Assembly (NCBI RefSeq): GCF_015712065.1
Contig: NZ_JACFYZ010000003.1
Location: forward strand, 186,001 to 250,000
DNA: 64,000 bases
Reading direction: 5' to 3'
From: Ectopseudomonas chengduensis
GTDB lineage: Bacteria > Pseudomonadota > Gammaproteobacteria > Pseudomonadales > Pseudomonadaceae
Shown here: one piece after another, positions 43,256 to 51,309 of the stretch
How the letters are laid out: each line of letters begins with the position of its first letter
Numbering within the stretch: the first letter of the stretch is position 1
Made by a program: the position numbers and the translations under genes
The notes under the pieces: generated by a model
Told to the model about the DNA's origin: nothing
Database searches by the model: none
The model's input: only the letters and a program-made list of their open reading frames with translations

Positions 43256-44347
43256 TTATTCCTGACTTGGCAGGAAAAAGCGACCGATCACCGGCAAATG
43301 ATCGGAGATCGCCAAGGTATCGCGCTGGCGAACCTGGCTGGCGAGCGGGGTCAGGCGTGGGCTGTAGAACAGGTAGTCGAGGGTGCGATCCGGGCCGCTG
43401 GCGGCTGGATCGTTGGGGTAATGGGTGTACCACTGCGCCTGCTGTGCGCCGCTGGCCTGTTGCAGGCTGGGGATCATCGGGTAGCGACGGGCCAGGTCCT
43501 GCAATTCGCTGTCGGCGGCGTACCAGCTACGTTGCTCCTCCGGCAGATGCTGGAACTGACCGGGTGGCAGCAGGTTGAGGTCGCCGCCCAGCACCCAGGT
43601 TTTGTCGCTGGTTTGCAGCTGCTGGAGCAGACCGTCGGTCATCTCCACCTGGCGCTGCATGGTGTCCGCGCCCTGGGCGAAGGCATCGAAATGGGTGTTG
43701 ATCGCCACCAGTTCGTCGCCACCACGAATCGGCAGGTAGCTGACCAGCAAGGCGCGCTTGAGCTGGAACTGACGGCTCAGCAGGTCGCTATCGAGCATGG
43801 GCAATTGCAGGCGTTCGGCGCGGGCGATCTGGAAGCGACTGAGGGTGCCGAGTTTCATGCCGACGCTGCCGAGGATGCGCGGGTGCGGGACGAAACCGGC
43901 CTTCCAGTAGAAAGCCTCGGTGCTGCAGGGGTAAAGGTCGCTCAGGCGCGCTTGCAGCAGGGCCAGCTGATCCTGGTAGTCGCTGGCCTTGGCGTTGTCG
44001 TGCAGCTCCTGCAGCAGTACCACGTCCGGTTGTTCGTCGCGCAGCACGCGCACCACTTCATCCAGGGTGACGGCCAGGTCGGCGCTGCTCGGGCGCTCGT
44101 CCGGTCCATCGCCGCCGGGCAGGTCGTACCAGAACACGTAGCGCTTGCCGGCCAGGTACTGCACGTTCCAGGTCATCACCTTGAGTGCCTGGCCGGGTTG
44201 CAGCTGCGCCACCTGCCCGCTGCATGACACGGCTGCTTCTTCATGGGGCAGCGGGCGCCAGGTCAGGCTGTACACCAGCGCAATCAGCACAGCGAGCAAT
44301 GGCAACACAATGAGCAGGAGCAGGCGAAGCGGGCGAGGCAGGGACAT
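43256..44347 (-). CDS. Membrane-anchored endonuclease/exonuclease/phosphatase-family protein
   Basis: Protein of 363 residues: an N-terminal anchor helix (about 8-28), then an EEP fold with KVMTWNVQYLAG, VVLLQELHDN, VAINTHFDAFA, GGDLNLLPPG and a final LAISDHLPVIG, all the expected Mg2+ and catalytic positions (N, E, D, N, DH). It could hydrolyse nucleic acid, phosphoinositide-like or sphingomyelin-type phosphodiesters outside the membrane. Substrate unknown. Start 44347 (MSLPRPLR) chosen because the helix begins there. Confidence 0.82.
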   Translation of the reverse strand: MSLPRPLRLLLLIVLPLLAVLIALVYSLTWRPLPHEEAAVSCSGQVAQLQPGQALKVMTWNVQYLAGKRYVFWYDLPGGDGPDERPSSADLAVTLDEVVRVLRDEQPDVVLLQELHDNAKASDYQDQLALLQARLSDLYPCSTEAFYWKAGFVPHPRILGSVGMKLGTLSRFQIARAERLQLPMLDSDLLSRQFQLKRALLVSYLPIRGGDELVAINTHFDAFAQGADTMQRQVEMTDGLLQQLQTSDKTWVLGGDLNLLPPGQFQHLPEEQRSWYAADSELQDLARRYPMIPSLQQASGAQQAQWYTHYPNDPAASGPDRTLDYLFYSPRLTPLASQVRQRDTLAISDHLPVIGRFFLPSQE

Positions 44348-44437
44348 GGCGAAACGGGCGACTATGCTGGAAGGAGGCGAGGATACCTGACTGCGGCCTG
44401 TCGGCCCAGGCATGCGCAATCCTGCCGGGAGGTTGCG

Positions 44438-44677
44438 ATGAACCAGCCGCTGATCGCTCAGCGTGGCCCCTACGCGGTGGATGTGGAGGCCGGGCGGGAT
44501 TATTTCTGGTGCCGTTGTGGGCGCAGCGCCAGCCAGCCATTCTGCGATGGCAGCCACAAGGGCAGCGGGCTGACGCCACTGAAGTACCATGCCGAGCGCG
44601 CCGAACAGGTATTTTTATGTGGCTGCAAGCACACAGCCACGCCGCCCTGTTGCGATGGCAGCCATAACAGGTTGTAG
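44438..44677 (+). CDS. CDGSH iron-sulfur domain protein
   Basis: Protein of 79 residues with two CDGSH-type sites: C-R-C-GRSASQPF-C-DGSH and C-G-C-KHTATPP-C-CDGSH-like (CCDGSHNRL). Each binds a 2Fe-2S cluster through three Cys and one His. Tandem bacterial CDGSH proteins are thought to be redox or cluster-transfer proteins. A strong Shine-Dalgarno GGGAGG precedes the ATG. It is followed on the same strand by an SDR gene. Confidence 0.92.
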   Translation: MNQPLIAQRGPYAVDVEAGRDYFWCRCGRSASQPFCDGSHKGSGLTPLKYHAERAEQVFLCGCKHTATPPCCDGSHNRL

Positions 44678-44709
44678 TGTCGCCGAGGCCAGGGCTGCGG
44701 GAGCAACGC

Positions 44710-45555
44710 ATGTATCGCAAGGTATTCGCCAACAAGGTGTTCGACCGCAAGGTCGTACTCATCACGGGAGGTTGTGCCGGCATCGGTCGCGCCTTGGCGA
44801 TGCGCCTGGCCCAGGCTGGTGCGCGCCTGGTGATTCTCGATCTGCAGCAGGCAGCGCTGGACAGCCTGGTGCAGCACCTGGCCGATCATCACAACGCCGA
44901 GGCGCTGGGGCTGCTCTGCGACGTGGCTGACGCCGAGGCGGTGCAGCGCGCGGTGGCGCTGGCGGTGGAGCGTTTCGGCGGTATCGATGTGTTGGTCAAC
45001 AATGCCGGCATCACTCATCGCAGCACCTTCGCCGAGACCAGTCTGGAAGTGTTCCAGCGGGTCATGGCGGTCAACTATTTCGGCGCGCTCTACTGCACCC
45101 AGGCAGCACTGCCCAGCCTGATTGCCCGGGGCGGACAGATCATCGTGCTCAGCTCACTATCGGGCATCGCGCCGTTGCTCTATCGCAGCGCTTACAACGC
45201 CAGCAAGCACGCGCTGCATGGCTTGTTCGAGACGCTGCGCTTTGAGCTCAAGGGCTCGGGTGTGAACGTGATGCTGGTGTGCCCAGGTTTTACCGCTACC
45301 GACTTGCGCAAGAACGCTCTGGTCGGTGACGGCTCGGTGGCTGCCCAACCGCCCTTGGCGATGGGCAAGGTGGCTTCGCCGCAGGATGTCGCCGAGGCCA
45401 TCTATCATGGGGCACTCAAGCGCCGGCGTCTGCTGGTGTTGTCCAACGTCGATTGGCGCGCCCGGGTGCTGGCGCGCTTCTTCCCGAGGCTGTTCGAGCG
45501 GGTGTTGCTACCGCGGCTTTCCGGGTTGCGGCCACAGCGTTCGGGGCGCAATTGA
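44710..45555 (+). CDS. Short-chain dehydrogenase/reductase
   Basis: Classical SDR of 281 residues: TGGCAGIGRALA cofactor motif (TGxxxGIG), NNAG, catalytic Ser in VLSSLSG and YNASK with Tyr and Lys. The LDLQQ after beta-2 suggests NAD rather than NADP, weakly. Substrate unknown. It overlaps the next gene by one base (TGATG). Confidence 0.9.
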   Translation: MYRKVFANKVFDRKVVLITGGCAGIGRALAMRLAQAGARLVILDLQQAALDSLVQHLADHHNAEALGLLCDVADAEAVQRAVALAVERFGGIDVLVNNAGITHRSTFAETSLEVFQRVMAVNYFGALYCTQAALPSLIARGGQIIVLSSLSGIAPLLYRSAYNASKHALHGLFETLRFELKGSGVNVMLVCPGFTATDLRKNALVGDGSVAAQPPLAMGKVASPQDVAEAIYHGALKRRRLLVLSNVDWRARVLARFFPRLFERVLLPRLSGLRPQRSGRN

Positions 45556-46298
45556 TGCGTCTTTGGCTATTCGCACTGTTGATACTGGCGCCTCTGTGCC
45601 GTGCTGGCGAAGGCGAACCCCTGCGGGTGATGACCGACCTCTGGCCGCCCTTTCGCATGGAGGATGAGAACGGTCAGCTGCAGGGGCTGGATATCGATCT
45701 GCTGGCCGAACTGTCACGGCGCACTGGGCTGCGTTTCGATGTGGAGCGCGCGCCCTGGGCGAGAGGTCTGGCTGCGCTGGAGCAGGGCAAGGCCGATCTG
45801 ATGACCGGGTTGGCCAAGACGGTGGAGCGTGAGCGCTATATTCAGTATCTGGATACGCCGTACTACGCGTGCTCGCCACGTTTCTACGCCAATCCGGCGC
45901 TGGCCACGCGCCTGGACAGCTACGAGAAACTTCGCGGGCTGCGCATCGGCCATGTGCTGGAGTCGGTGTACTTCCAGCGGTTCGATGGTGATCAGCAGTT
46001 GAACAAGGTCGGTGTCAGTAACGAGAGCCAGTTGCTGCAGATGCTCGCACGCGGTCGTATCGACGTGCTGGTGGGCACCGACTGTCAGGTCGACTACGCC
46101 TTGCTTACCCCCGAACTGGGCGGTCGCATCGTCAAGGCAGCCTACCGTCCCGAGGCGCGCACCGAACTCTATATAGGCTTTTCCCGTCAGCGCCTGGAGC
46201 GTCTGCCGCAGCTTGCGGCTGCGCTGGAGACCCTGCTACGCGAGGGCTGGGTAGCGCGAGCGGCACGGCGCTATCAAACGGTGGTTGCGCATCAATAG
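45555..46298 (+). CDS. Periplasmic PBP-fold binding protein
   Basis: Protein of 247 residues with signal peptide MRLWLFALLILAPLCRAGEG and SBP_bac_3 features: LRVMTDLWPPFRMEDENGQLQGLDIDLLAEL, then ARGLAALEQGKADLMTGLAKT. It belongs to the same broad family as the protein at 42425-43159 but is not closely similar. Coupled to the SDR by an overlapping stop and start. No permease is nearby. Confidence 0.8.
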   Translation: MRLWLFALLILAPLCRAGEGEPLRVMTDLWPPFRMEDENGQLQGLDIDLLAELSRRTGLRFDVERAPWARGLAALEQGKADLMTGLAKTVERERYIQYLDTPYYACSPRFYANPALATRLDSYEKLRGLRIGHVLESVYFQRFDGDQQLNKVGVSNESQLLQMLARGRIDVLVGTDCQVDYALLTPELGGRIVKAAYRPEARTELYIGFSRQRLERLPQLAAALETLLREGWVARAARRYQTVVAHQ

Positions 46299-46307
46299 CA
46301 GGCCGTG

Positions 46308-46745
46308 TCAGCCATGCTCATGCGGCTCGACGTACAGCTCGTACATCAGCTCCATATCCCAGTAAGCCGCCTCGATCTTGTGACCGTCGAGGTCCCTGAC
46401 GAAACAACCGTAGTAGGGCTCGCCGTAGTCCGGGCGCGGGCCTGGCTGGCCTTCGTCCTGGCCGCCGGCTGCCAAAGCTGCCTCGTGAAAGGCATGCACC
46501 GAGGCCTTGTCCGGGGCGACGAAGCCGAAGTGACTGCCGTTGCCGAGGGTCGCCGGCTGACCATTGATTGGCGTCTGCACCCAGAACTCCGGGTACTCGC
46601 GGCCGAAGGCCACCGCCCCGGGATGGCGCATGATTTCCCGACAACCGAGGGTGGCCAGCACCTTGGCGTAGAAGGCGCTGGCGGCATCGAAATCGTTGGT
46701 GCCGATGGACACGTGGGACAGGATGCTGGGGTTCGTTTCGCTCAT
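46308..46745 (-). CDS. VOC-family (glyoxalase-like) protein
   Basis: Protein of 145 residues with two beta-alpha-beta-beta-beta units. The N-terminal HVSIGTNDFDAASAFYAKVL and C-terminal YYGCFVRDLDGHKIEAAYWD match the VOC metalloenzyme pattern, with candidate metal ligands at His (HVSIG), His (SHFGF) and Glu (KIEAAY). Reaction unknown. It is convergent with the binding-protein gene. Confidence 0.87.
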   Translation of the reverse strand: MSETNPSILSHVSIGTNDFDAASAFYAKVLATLGCREIMRHPGAVAFGREYPEFWVQTPINGQPATLGNGSHFGFVAPDKASVHAFHEAALAAGGQDEGQPGPRPDYGEPYYGCFVRDLDGHKIEAAYWDMELMYELYVEPHEHG

Positions 46746-46778
46746 GGCGCTCTCCTTACACTGGCCAAAGCTGCAAGC

Positions 46779-47447
46779 CTAGTCGCTGTTCTCGCTATTC
46801 GCCGCCTGCTGCGGTTCGAGCAGCATGAACAGGCGGAACAGCACCACGATGGCGAACAACTGCAGGAAGCCGTTGCCGGTCTGATGCAGCACCCATAGCA
46901 GGGTGTCGCTCTGGCTCGGCTGCGTCCACCAGTCGAGCAGCCACAACGGCACCAGCACGTTGGCCAGGCAGGCAAACACCGGCCAGAAGCGCCCCTCGGT
47001 CAACGTGAAGCTGGCCTGCAACGCGCGTAGCGGCGGCTCCTGGCGCAGTACCAGAATCAGTTCGGAGAAGGCCAGGCGCATCATGATCCAGATGCCCGGC
47101 ACGATGAACAGCGACAGGCCGAGCATGATTGCCAGGGTGCTCAATCCGGTCATCAGGGCGAAGGTCGGCCATAGTTGCAGGCCGGCTGCGAACAGCTGCG
47201 CGTTGCCGGGCGTCTGGCCGATGCTGCGTGCATGCAGGAAGAGAATCAGCGGCGCGGCATACAGCGGGTAGAAGAGAATGCCGAGCAGCACACCATAGGC
47301 CGGGTTGGCGCCTTCGCCGAGCTGGGCGGCGAGGAGCGTCTGGGCGACGGCTTCGAGCAGCAACAGCGGCAGGGTCAGGCGGGCAATGGCCAGCAGGTTG
47401 TGGCTGGAGAAAAACCAGGCGTCGCGCAGGACGGACAGAGGCTTCAT
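46779..47447 (-). CDS. YciC-family membrane protein
   Basis: Protein of 222 residues with six predicted helices. The RLTLPLLLLEAV start, the FIVPGIWIMMRLAFSELILVLR segment and the ALQASFTLTEGRFWPVF loop match the YciC/UPF0259 family, whose function is unknown. It may form a transcription unit with the neighbouring minus-strand genes. Confidence 0.8.
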   Translation of the reverse strand: MKPLSVLRDAWFFSSHNLLAIARLTLPLLLLEAVAQTLLAAQLGEGANPAYGVLLGILFYPLYAAPLILFLHARSIGQTPGNAQLFAAGLQLWPTFALMTGLSTLAIMLGLSLFIVPGIWIMMRLAFSELILVLRQEPPLRALQASFTLTEGRFWPVFACLANVLVPLWLLDWWTQPSQSDTLLWVLHQTGNGFLQLFAIVVLFRLFMLLEPQQAANSENSD

Positions 47448-47510
47448 CGGCAGGTTACCAAGTGTGGGGGCGTGGGCGCTGTGGCCGTTCGCCGGGGCAG
47501 TCGAATGGGT

Positions 47511-47996
47511 TCAAGAGTACTCCAGCTGCGCGTTGGGCTGCGCCTTGAGCAGACGCGGCAGTTCGCTGCCGGGCACTTCCAGGGTCAGTTCGGGTGGGCC
47601 GGGTGAATACAGCAGGAAGTCGCAGGCCAGCACCGCGCGGTCGATCAGCAGGGTGATGCCGGCGTCATGGCCGAACGGACAGGCACACATCGGCACGCAG
47701 CCGGTTTGCTCGATCAGCTCCTCGTCGCTGGCGATGCGCGGGCGGCTGCCGAGCAGCGCTTTGAGCCTGGACCAGTCGGCGCGGGCGCCCTCGAGGCTGA
47801 TCAGCATGGCGTAGCGTTGTGCACCGGTGCGCAGGAACAGGCTCTTGCTCTCCACACCGCGCAGGCCGAAACGTTGGCGCACGGCATGGGCGGTGGGGTA
47901 ATCCAGCACCGGCTCATGCTCGACCAGGCGGTGGTCGATATTCAGGCGTTGCAGCAGGTCGAGGTTACGCTGGCACAGCTGTTGTAGAGGCGTCAT
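47511..47996 (-). CDS. YbaK/ProX-type aminoacyl-tRNA deacylase
   Basis: Protein of 161 residues of the YbaK/ProRS-editing fold, which removes wrong amino acids from tRNA. Markers: a conserved KSLFLRTG segment with the catalytic Lys and the C-terminal GCVPMCACPFGHDAGITLLID loop. Start MTPLQQLCQRN at 47996; an upstream in-frame start at 48065 overlaps the promoter side of the divergent gene. It is closer to stand-alone editing factors such as YeaK/ProX than to YbaK proper, but this is not certain. Confidence 0.85.
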   Translation of the reverse strand: MTPLQQLCQRNLDLLQRLNIDHRLVEHEPVLDYPTAHAVRQRFGLRGVESKSLFLRTGAQRYAMLISLEGARADWSRLKALLGSRPRIASDEELIEQTGCVPMCACPFGHDAGITLLIDRAVLACDFLLYSPGPPELTLEVPGSELPRLLKAQPNAQLEYS

Positions 47997-48097
47997 GGCG
48001 GCTAGGATAGGGGCTGCGCCACGCCCGGACCAGCCCCGGACGCAGGATACGGTCGGCTCTGGCATACTGGCGCCTTCGTCGCCCCCGAGGACTCCCG

Positions 48098-48577
48098 GTG
48101 AAGAAGATCGCCATATTCGCCGATGTGCAGAACCTCTACTACACGGTGCGCCAGGTCTATGGCTGCCATTTCGACTACAGCGTACTGTGGGCAGAGGTCA
48201 GTCGCCGTGGCGTGATCGCCGAGGCTTATGCCTATGCCATTGACCGCGGCGACGCCAAGCAGCAGCAGTTCCAGCAGATCCTGCGCAAGCTGGGCTTCAC
48301 CGTGAAGCTCAAACCCTACATCCAGCGCAGCGACGGTTCGGCCAAGGGCGACTGGGATGTCGGCATCACCATCGACGTGCTCGACGCGGTCGAGCGGGTC
48401 GACGAGATCGTCCTGGCCTCCGGTGACGGTGATTTCGACTTGCTGCTCGAGCGCGTGCGCAGTCGTGGCGTCGAGGCCATCGCCTATGGCGCGCCGGGGC
48501 TGACGGCGCAGTCGCTGATCCGTGCCGCTAGTCTGTACGTGCCCATCGAAGGTGACCTTCTGTTGCGCAATCACTGA
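48098..48577 (+). CDS. NYN-domain (LabA/DUF88) protein
   Basis: Protein of 159 residues with a PIN-like NYN nuclease fold: acidic residues in FADVQNLYYTVRQ, KGDWDVGITIDVLDA and LASGDGDFDLLLE are placed as metal-binding active-site positions. Probably an RNase or RNA-binding protein. GTG start at 48098 (no ATG fits). It precedes the exonuclease gene by 16 bp. Confidence 0.87.
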   Translation: MKKIAIFADVQNLYYTVRQVYGCHFDYSVLWAEVSRRGVIAEAYAYAIDRGDAKQQQFQQILRKLGFTVKLKPYIQRSDGSAKGDWDVGITIDVLDAVERVDEIVLASGDGDFDLLLERVRSRGVEAIAYGAPGLTAQSLIRAASLYVPIEGDLLLRNH

Positions 48578-48593
48578 AGTTCTGAGGTTTTAC

Positions 48594-49193
48594 GTGGAAT
48601 CCATTGCAGTAATCGACTTCGAAACCACTGGCGTGTCGCCGACCCAGGCGCGGGCCACCGAGATCGGCGTGGCGATCATCGAGGACGGGTGCATCGTCGA
48701 CCGCTACCAGAGCCTGATGAATAGCGGCGCCTGGGTGCCGCCATTCATCGAGCAGCTCACAGGTATCAGCAACGCCATGCTGCGCAAGGCGCCGCCGTCG
48801 GATCAGGTGATGAACGAGGTGGCCGACTTCATCGGCGAAAGGCCGCTGCTGGCGCATAACGCGTCCTTCGACCAGAAGTTCTGGGATGCCGAACTGGCGC
48901 GCGTACGCCGTCGTCGTGCGCAGCCCTTCGCCTGTTCACTGCTGCTGTCGCGCCGTCTGCTGCCCGAGGCGCCGAGCCACAAGCTGGGCAACCTCAACGC
49001 CTGGGCCGGCCTGCCGGATACCGGCCGCGCTCACCGCGCCCTGGCCGACGCCGAGATGGCAGCGAACCTGACACTGCACCTGTTCGGTCTGTTGCGCGAG
49101 CGGCATGGCCGGCACCAGGCCGATCATGCCTTTCTCTGCCAGTTGCAGAACCTCTCCGCCGCCAAGGTGCGTGCGCTATTGGCCGCGGCTTAG
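48594..49193 (+). CDS. DEDDh 3'-5' exonuclease (PolC/DnaQ-like)
   Basis: Protein of 199 residues with ExoI VIDFETTG, ExoII LAHNASFDQKFW and ExoIII HRALADAEM (the H of DEDDh). It resembles stand-alone epsilon-like proofreading or RNase T-type exonucleases. GTG start at 48594 preceded by GAGG. It is co-directional with the NYN gene. Confidence 0.9.
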   Translation: MESIAVIDFETTGVSPTQARATEIGVAIIEDGCIVDRYQSLMNSGAWVPPFIEQLTGISNAMLRKAPPSDQVMNEVADFIGERPLLAHNASFDQKFWDAELARVRRRRAQPFACSLLLSRRLLPEAPSHKLGNLNAWAGLPDTGRAHRALADAEMAANLTLHLFGLLRERHGRHQADHAFLCQLQNLSAAKVRALLAAA

Positions 49194-49198
49194 CCGTT

Positions 49199-49250
49199 GT
49201 AGCCCGGATGCAATCCGGGGGCCGCTATTCCCGGATTACATCCGGGCTAC
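49199..49250. repeat. Inverted repeat, family A, copy 2
   Basis: GTAGCCCGGATGCAATCCGG at the left and the reversed CCGGATTACATCCGGGCTAC at the right. Same family as 2373-2425 and 50800-50860. It separates the exonuclease gene from rhlE. Confidence 0.8.
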
Positions 49251-49320
49251 AGAGCGGTGCTTTACGGGCACGAACGGGTAAACTACGCGCCAGTTTTCCT
49301 ACTTCCTTCGGTTACCCTCC

Positions 49321-50664
49321 ATGACCTTTGCCTCCCTCGGTTTGATCGAGCCGCTGCTGCGCACCCTCACCGAACTCGACTACCAGACCCCGACCCCGGT
49401 ACAGAGCCAGGCCATCCCGGCCGTGCTCAAGGGCCGTGATCTGATGGCCGCGGCGCAGACCGGCACCGGCAAAACCGCCGGTTTCGCCCTGCCGCTGTTG
49501 CAGCGCCTGACCCTGGAAGGCCCGCAGGTCGCCAGCAACAGCGTATGTGCGCTGGTGCTGACGCCGACTCGCGAACTGGCCGAGCAGGTGCTGCAGAGCT
49601 TTTTGAGCTACGGCCAGCACCTGCCCCTGACCAGCTATGCGGTGTACGGCGGGGTCAGCATCAACCCGCAGATGATGAAGCTGCGCAAGGGCGTCGACGT
49701 GCTGGTGGCCACGCCGGGGCGACTGCTCGACCTGTATCGGCAGAACGCGGTGAAGTTCTCCCAGTTGCAGACCCTGGTGCTGGATGAGGCCGACCGCATG
49801 CTCGACCTGGGTTTTGCCCGCGAGCTGGACGAGCTGTTCAGCGCACTGCCGAAAAAGCGCCAGACCCTGCTGTTCTCCGCCACCTTCTCCGATGCCATCC
49901 GGCAGATGGCCGGCGAGCTGCTGCGCGACCCGCTGTCGGTGGAGGTCAGCCCACGCAACGCTGCGGCCAAGAGCGTCAAGCAATGGCTGATTCCGGTGGA
50001 CAAGAAGCGCAAGAGCGAGCTGTTCCTGCACCTGTTGCAGGAAAAACGCTGGGGCCAGGTGCTGGTGTTTGCCAAGACCCGCAAGGGCGTCGATCAGCTG
50101 GAGCAGGAGCTGCTGGCCATGGGCGTGTCAGCCGATTCGATTCATGGCGACAAGCCACAGCCGAGCCGCCTGCGCGCACTGGATCGCTTCAAGGCTGGCG
50201 AGGTGCAGATTCTAGTGGCCACCGACGTGGCCGCGCGTGGCCTGGATATCGATGACCTGCCGTTGGTGGTCAACCTCGACCTGCCGATCAACGCCGAAGA
50301 CTACGTGCACCGTATCGGCCGTACCGGCCGCGCCGGCAGCACCGGCGAGGCGATCTCCCTGGTCTGCGCCGATGAGGTAGATCAGCTGGCGGCGATCGAG
50401 AATCTGACCCAGCAGTTGATCAAGCGTGTCGATGAGCCGGACTTCATTCCCGATCACCGCGTACCGCTGACGGCGGTCGGTGGCCAGGTGCTGAAGAAAC
50501 CGAAGAAGCCCAAGCAGAAGCTGATCCCTGGTGCGGCCAAGCCTGCCGGCAAGGGCAATATTCACCTCGGCCGCTGGTTCGAGGAAGAGGACGCCAAGCC
50601 GAAGGCCAAGGCGGTGCGCAAGGTGCCGAGCTTCGGCAGCAAGCCCAAGGGCGGCAAGAAGTAG
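49321..50664 (+). CDS. rhlE: DEAD-box RNA helicase RhlE
   Basis: RNA helicase of 447 residues. Motifs in order: Q (TPTPVQSQAIP), I (AAQTGTGKTA), Ia (PTRELAEQ), II (DEADRMLDLGF), III (SATFS), IV-VI (VLVFAKTRKG, ATDVAARGLDI, HRIGRTGRAG). The C-terminal tail is Lys-rich (KKPKKPKQK... KGGKK), which helps RNA binding. RhlE acts in ribosome assembly and mRNA decay at low temperature. Confidence 0.94.
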   Translation: MTFASLGLIEPLLRTLTELDYQTPTPVQSQAIPAVLKGRDLMAAAQTGTGKTAGFALPLLQRLTLEGPQVASNSVCALVLTPTRELAEQVLQSFLSYGQHLPLTSYAVYGGVSINPQMMKLRKGVDVLVATPGRLLDLYRQNAVKFSQLQTLVLDEADRMLDLGFARELDELFSALPKKRQTLLFSATFSDAIRQMAGELLRDPLSVEVSPRNAAAKSVKQWLIPVDKKRKSELFLHLLQEKRWGQVLVFAKTRKGVDQLEQELLAMGVSADSIHGDKPQPSRLRALDRFKAGEVQILVATDVAARGLDIDDLPLVVNLDLPINAEDYVHRIGRTGRAGSTGEAISLVCADEVDQLAAIENLTQQLIKRVDEPDFIPDHRVPLTAVGGQVLKKPKKPKQKLIPGAAKPAGKGNIHLGRWFEEEDAKPKAKAVRKVPSFGSKPKGGKK

Positions 50665-50710
50665 GGCAGCGCACTCAGTTGTAGCACGGGTGAAATCCGG
50701 GGCAGATCGC

Positions 50711-50771
50711 TCGCGGCTAAAGCCCCTCCCACGGAGCATGTCCTGCCATGTGGGAGGGGCTTTAGCCGCGA
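50711..50771. repeat. REP doublet with 22-bp perfect inverted arms
   Basis: TCGCGGCTAAAGCCCCTCCC at 50711 and its exact reverse complement ending at 50771 (arms of 22 bp, 17-base centre). This is the well-known Pseudomonas REP sequence GTGGGAGGGGCTTTAGCCGCG in paired form, and can stabilise or end the rhlE transcript. Confidence 0.85.
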
Positions 50772-50799
50772 CGGCCATGGCGCATGGAAACCTAGAACC

Positions 50800-50860
50800 G
50801 TAGCCCGGATGTAATCCGGGGGCGCTGCCTCCAGTCTGCCCCGGATTGCATCCGGGCTAC
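50800..50860. repeat. Inverted repeat, family A, copy 3
   Basis: GTAGCCCGGATGTAATCCGG and CCGGATTGCATCCGGGCTAC bound a short centre. With the neighbouring REP doublet it forms a 160-bp repeat cluster in the gap after rhlE. Confidence 0.8.
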
Positions 50861-50867
50861 GGCGTTT

Positions 50868-51305
50868 TTATCGAGCTGGTTGCGCCAGTGCCGCCACGGC
50901 TGCAGCGGTCATGTCGTAGATCACCAGGCACACATGCTCCACCGGCTGGCCGGCCAGCGGCAACAGGGTGACGTTCTGGTACATGAAGTCGGCCTGGCCG
51001 GTGATCGGCTGGTAACTCTTGAAGCGCATCAGGTACGGGCGTTGCTGCCACAGACTGAAGGCACGGGTGCCCAATTGCACCACGCTTTCCACCTTGCGCT
51101 CCAGCCAGGGGCGGTCAATGTCCGGGAACAGCTCGAACAACGAACGCCCCTGTACCTGGTCCGGCCCCAGCCCGGAGTGGTTCTCCATGAAGGCATTCCA
51201 CACTTCGACGCGGTATTGGCGGTCGAGCACCACCACACCGACGTCGATGCATTGCACGATGTCGAGCAGCCAGTGAACTTCCTTGATATCGATCTGTGCG
51301 GGCAT
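50868..51305 (-). CDS. PAS-domain signalling protein
   Basis: Protein of 145 residues consisting of a single PAS fold (about 12-125): DVGVVVLDRQYRVEVWNAFMENHSGL, then QGRSLFELFPDI and a C-terminal strand VEHVCLVIYDMTA. There is no output domain, so it presumably works by contact with a partner. It begins 4 bp after the REC-CheC gene, so the two are one operon and their products likely act together. The ligand is unknown. Confidence 0.82.
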   Translation of the reverse strand: MPAQIDIKEVHWLLDIVQCIDVGVVVLDRQYRVEVWNAFMENHSGLGPDQVQGRSLFELFPDIDRPWLERKVESVVQLGTRAFSLWQQRPYLMRFKSYQPITGQADFMYQNVTLLPLAGQPVEHVCLVIYDMTAAAVAALAQPAR

Positions 51306-51309
51306 CGCC

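Noticed and set aside
50700-50862. Closely spaced repeats after rhlE considered as a CRISPR array
   Set aside because: Only inverted REP-type pairs of different families; no regularly spaced direct repeats or cas genes.
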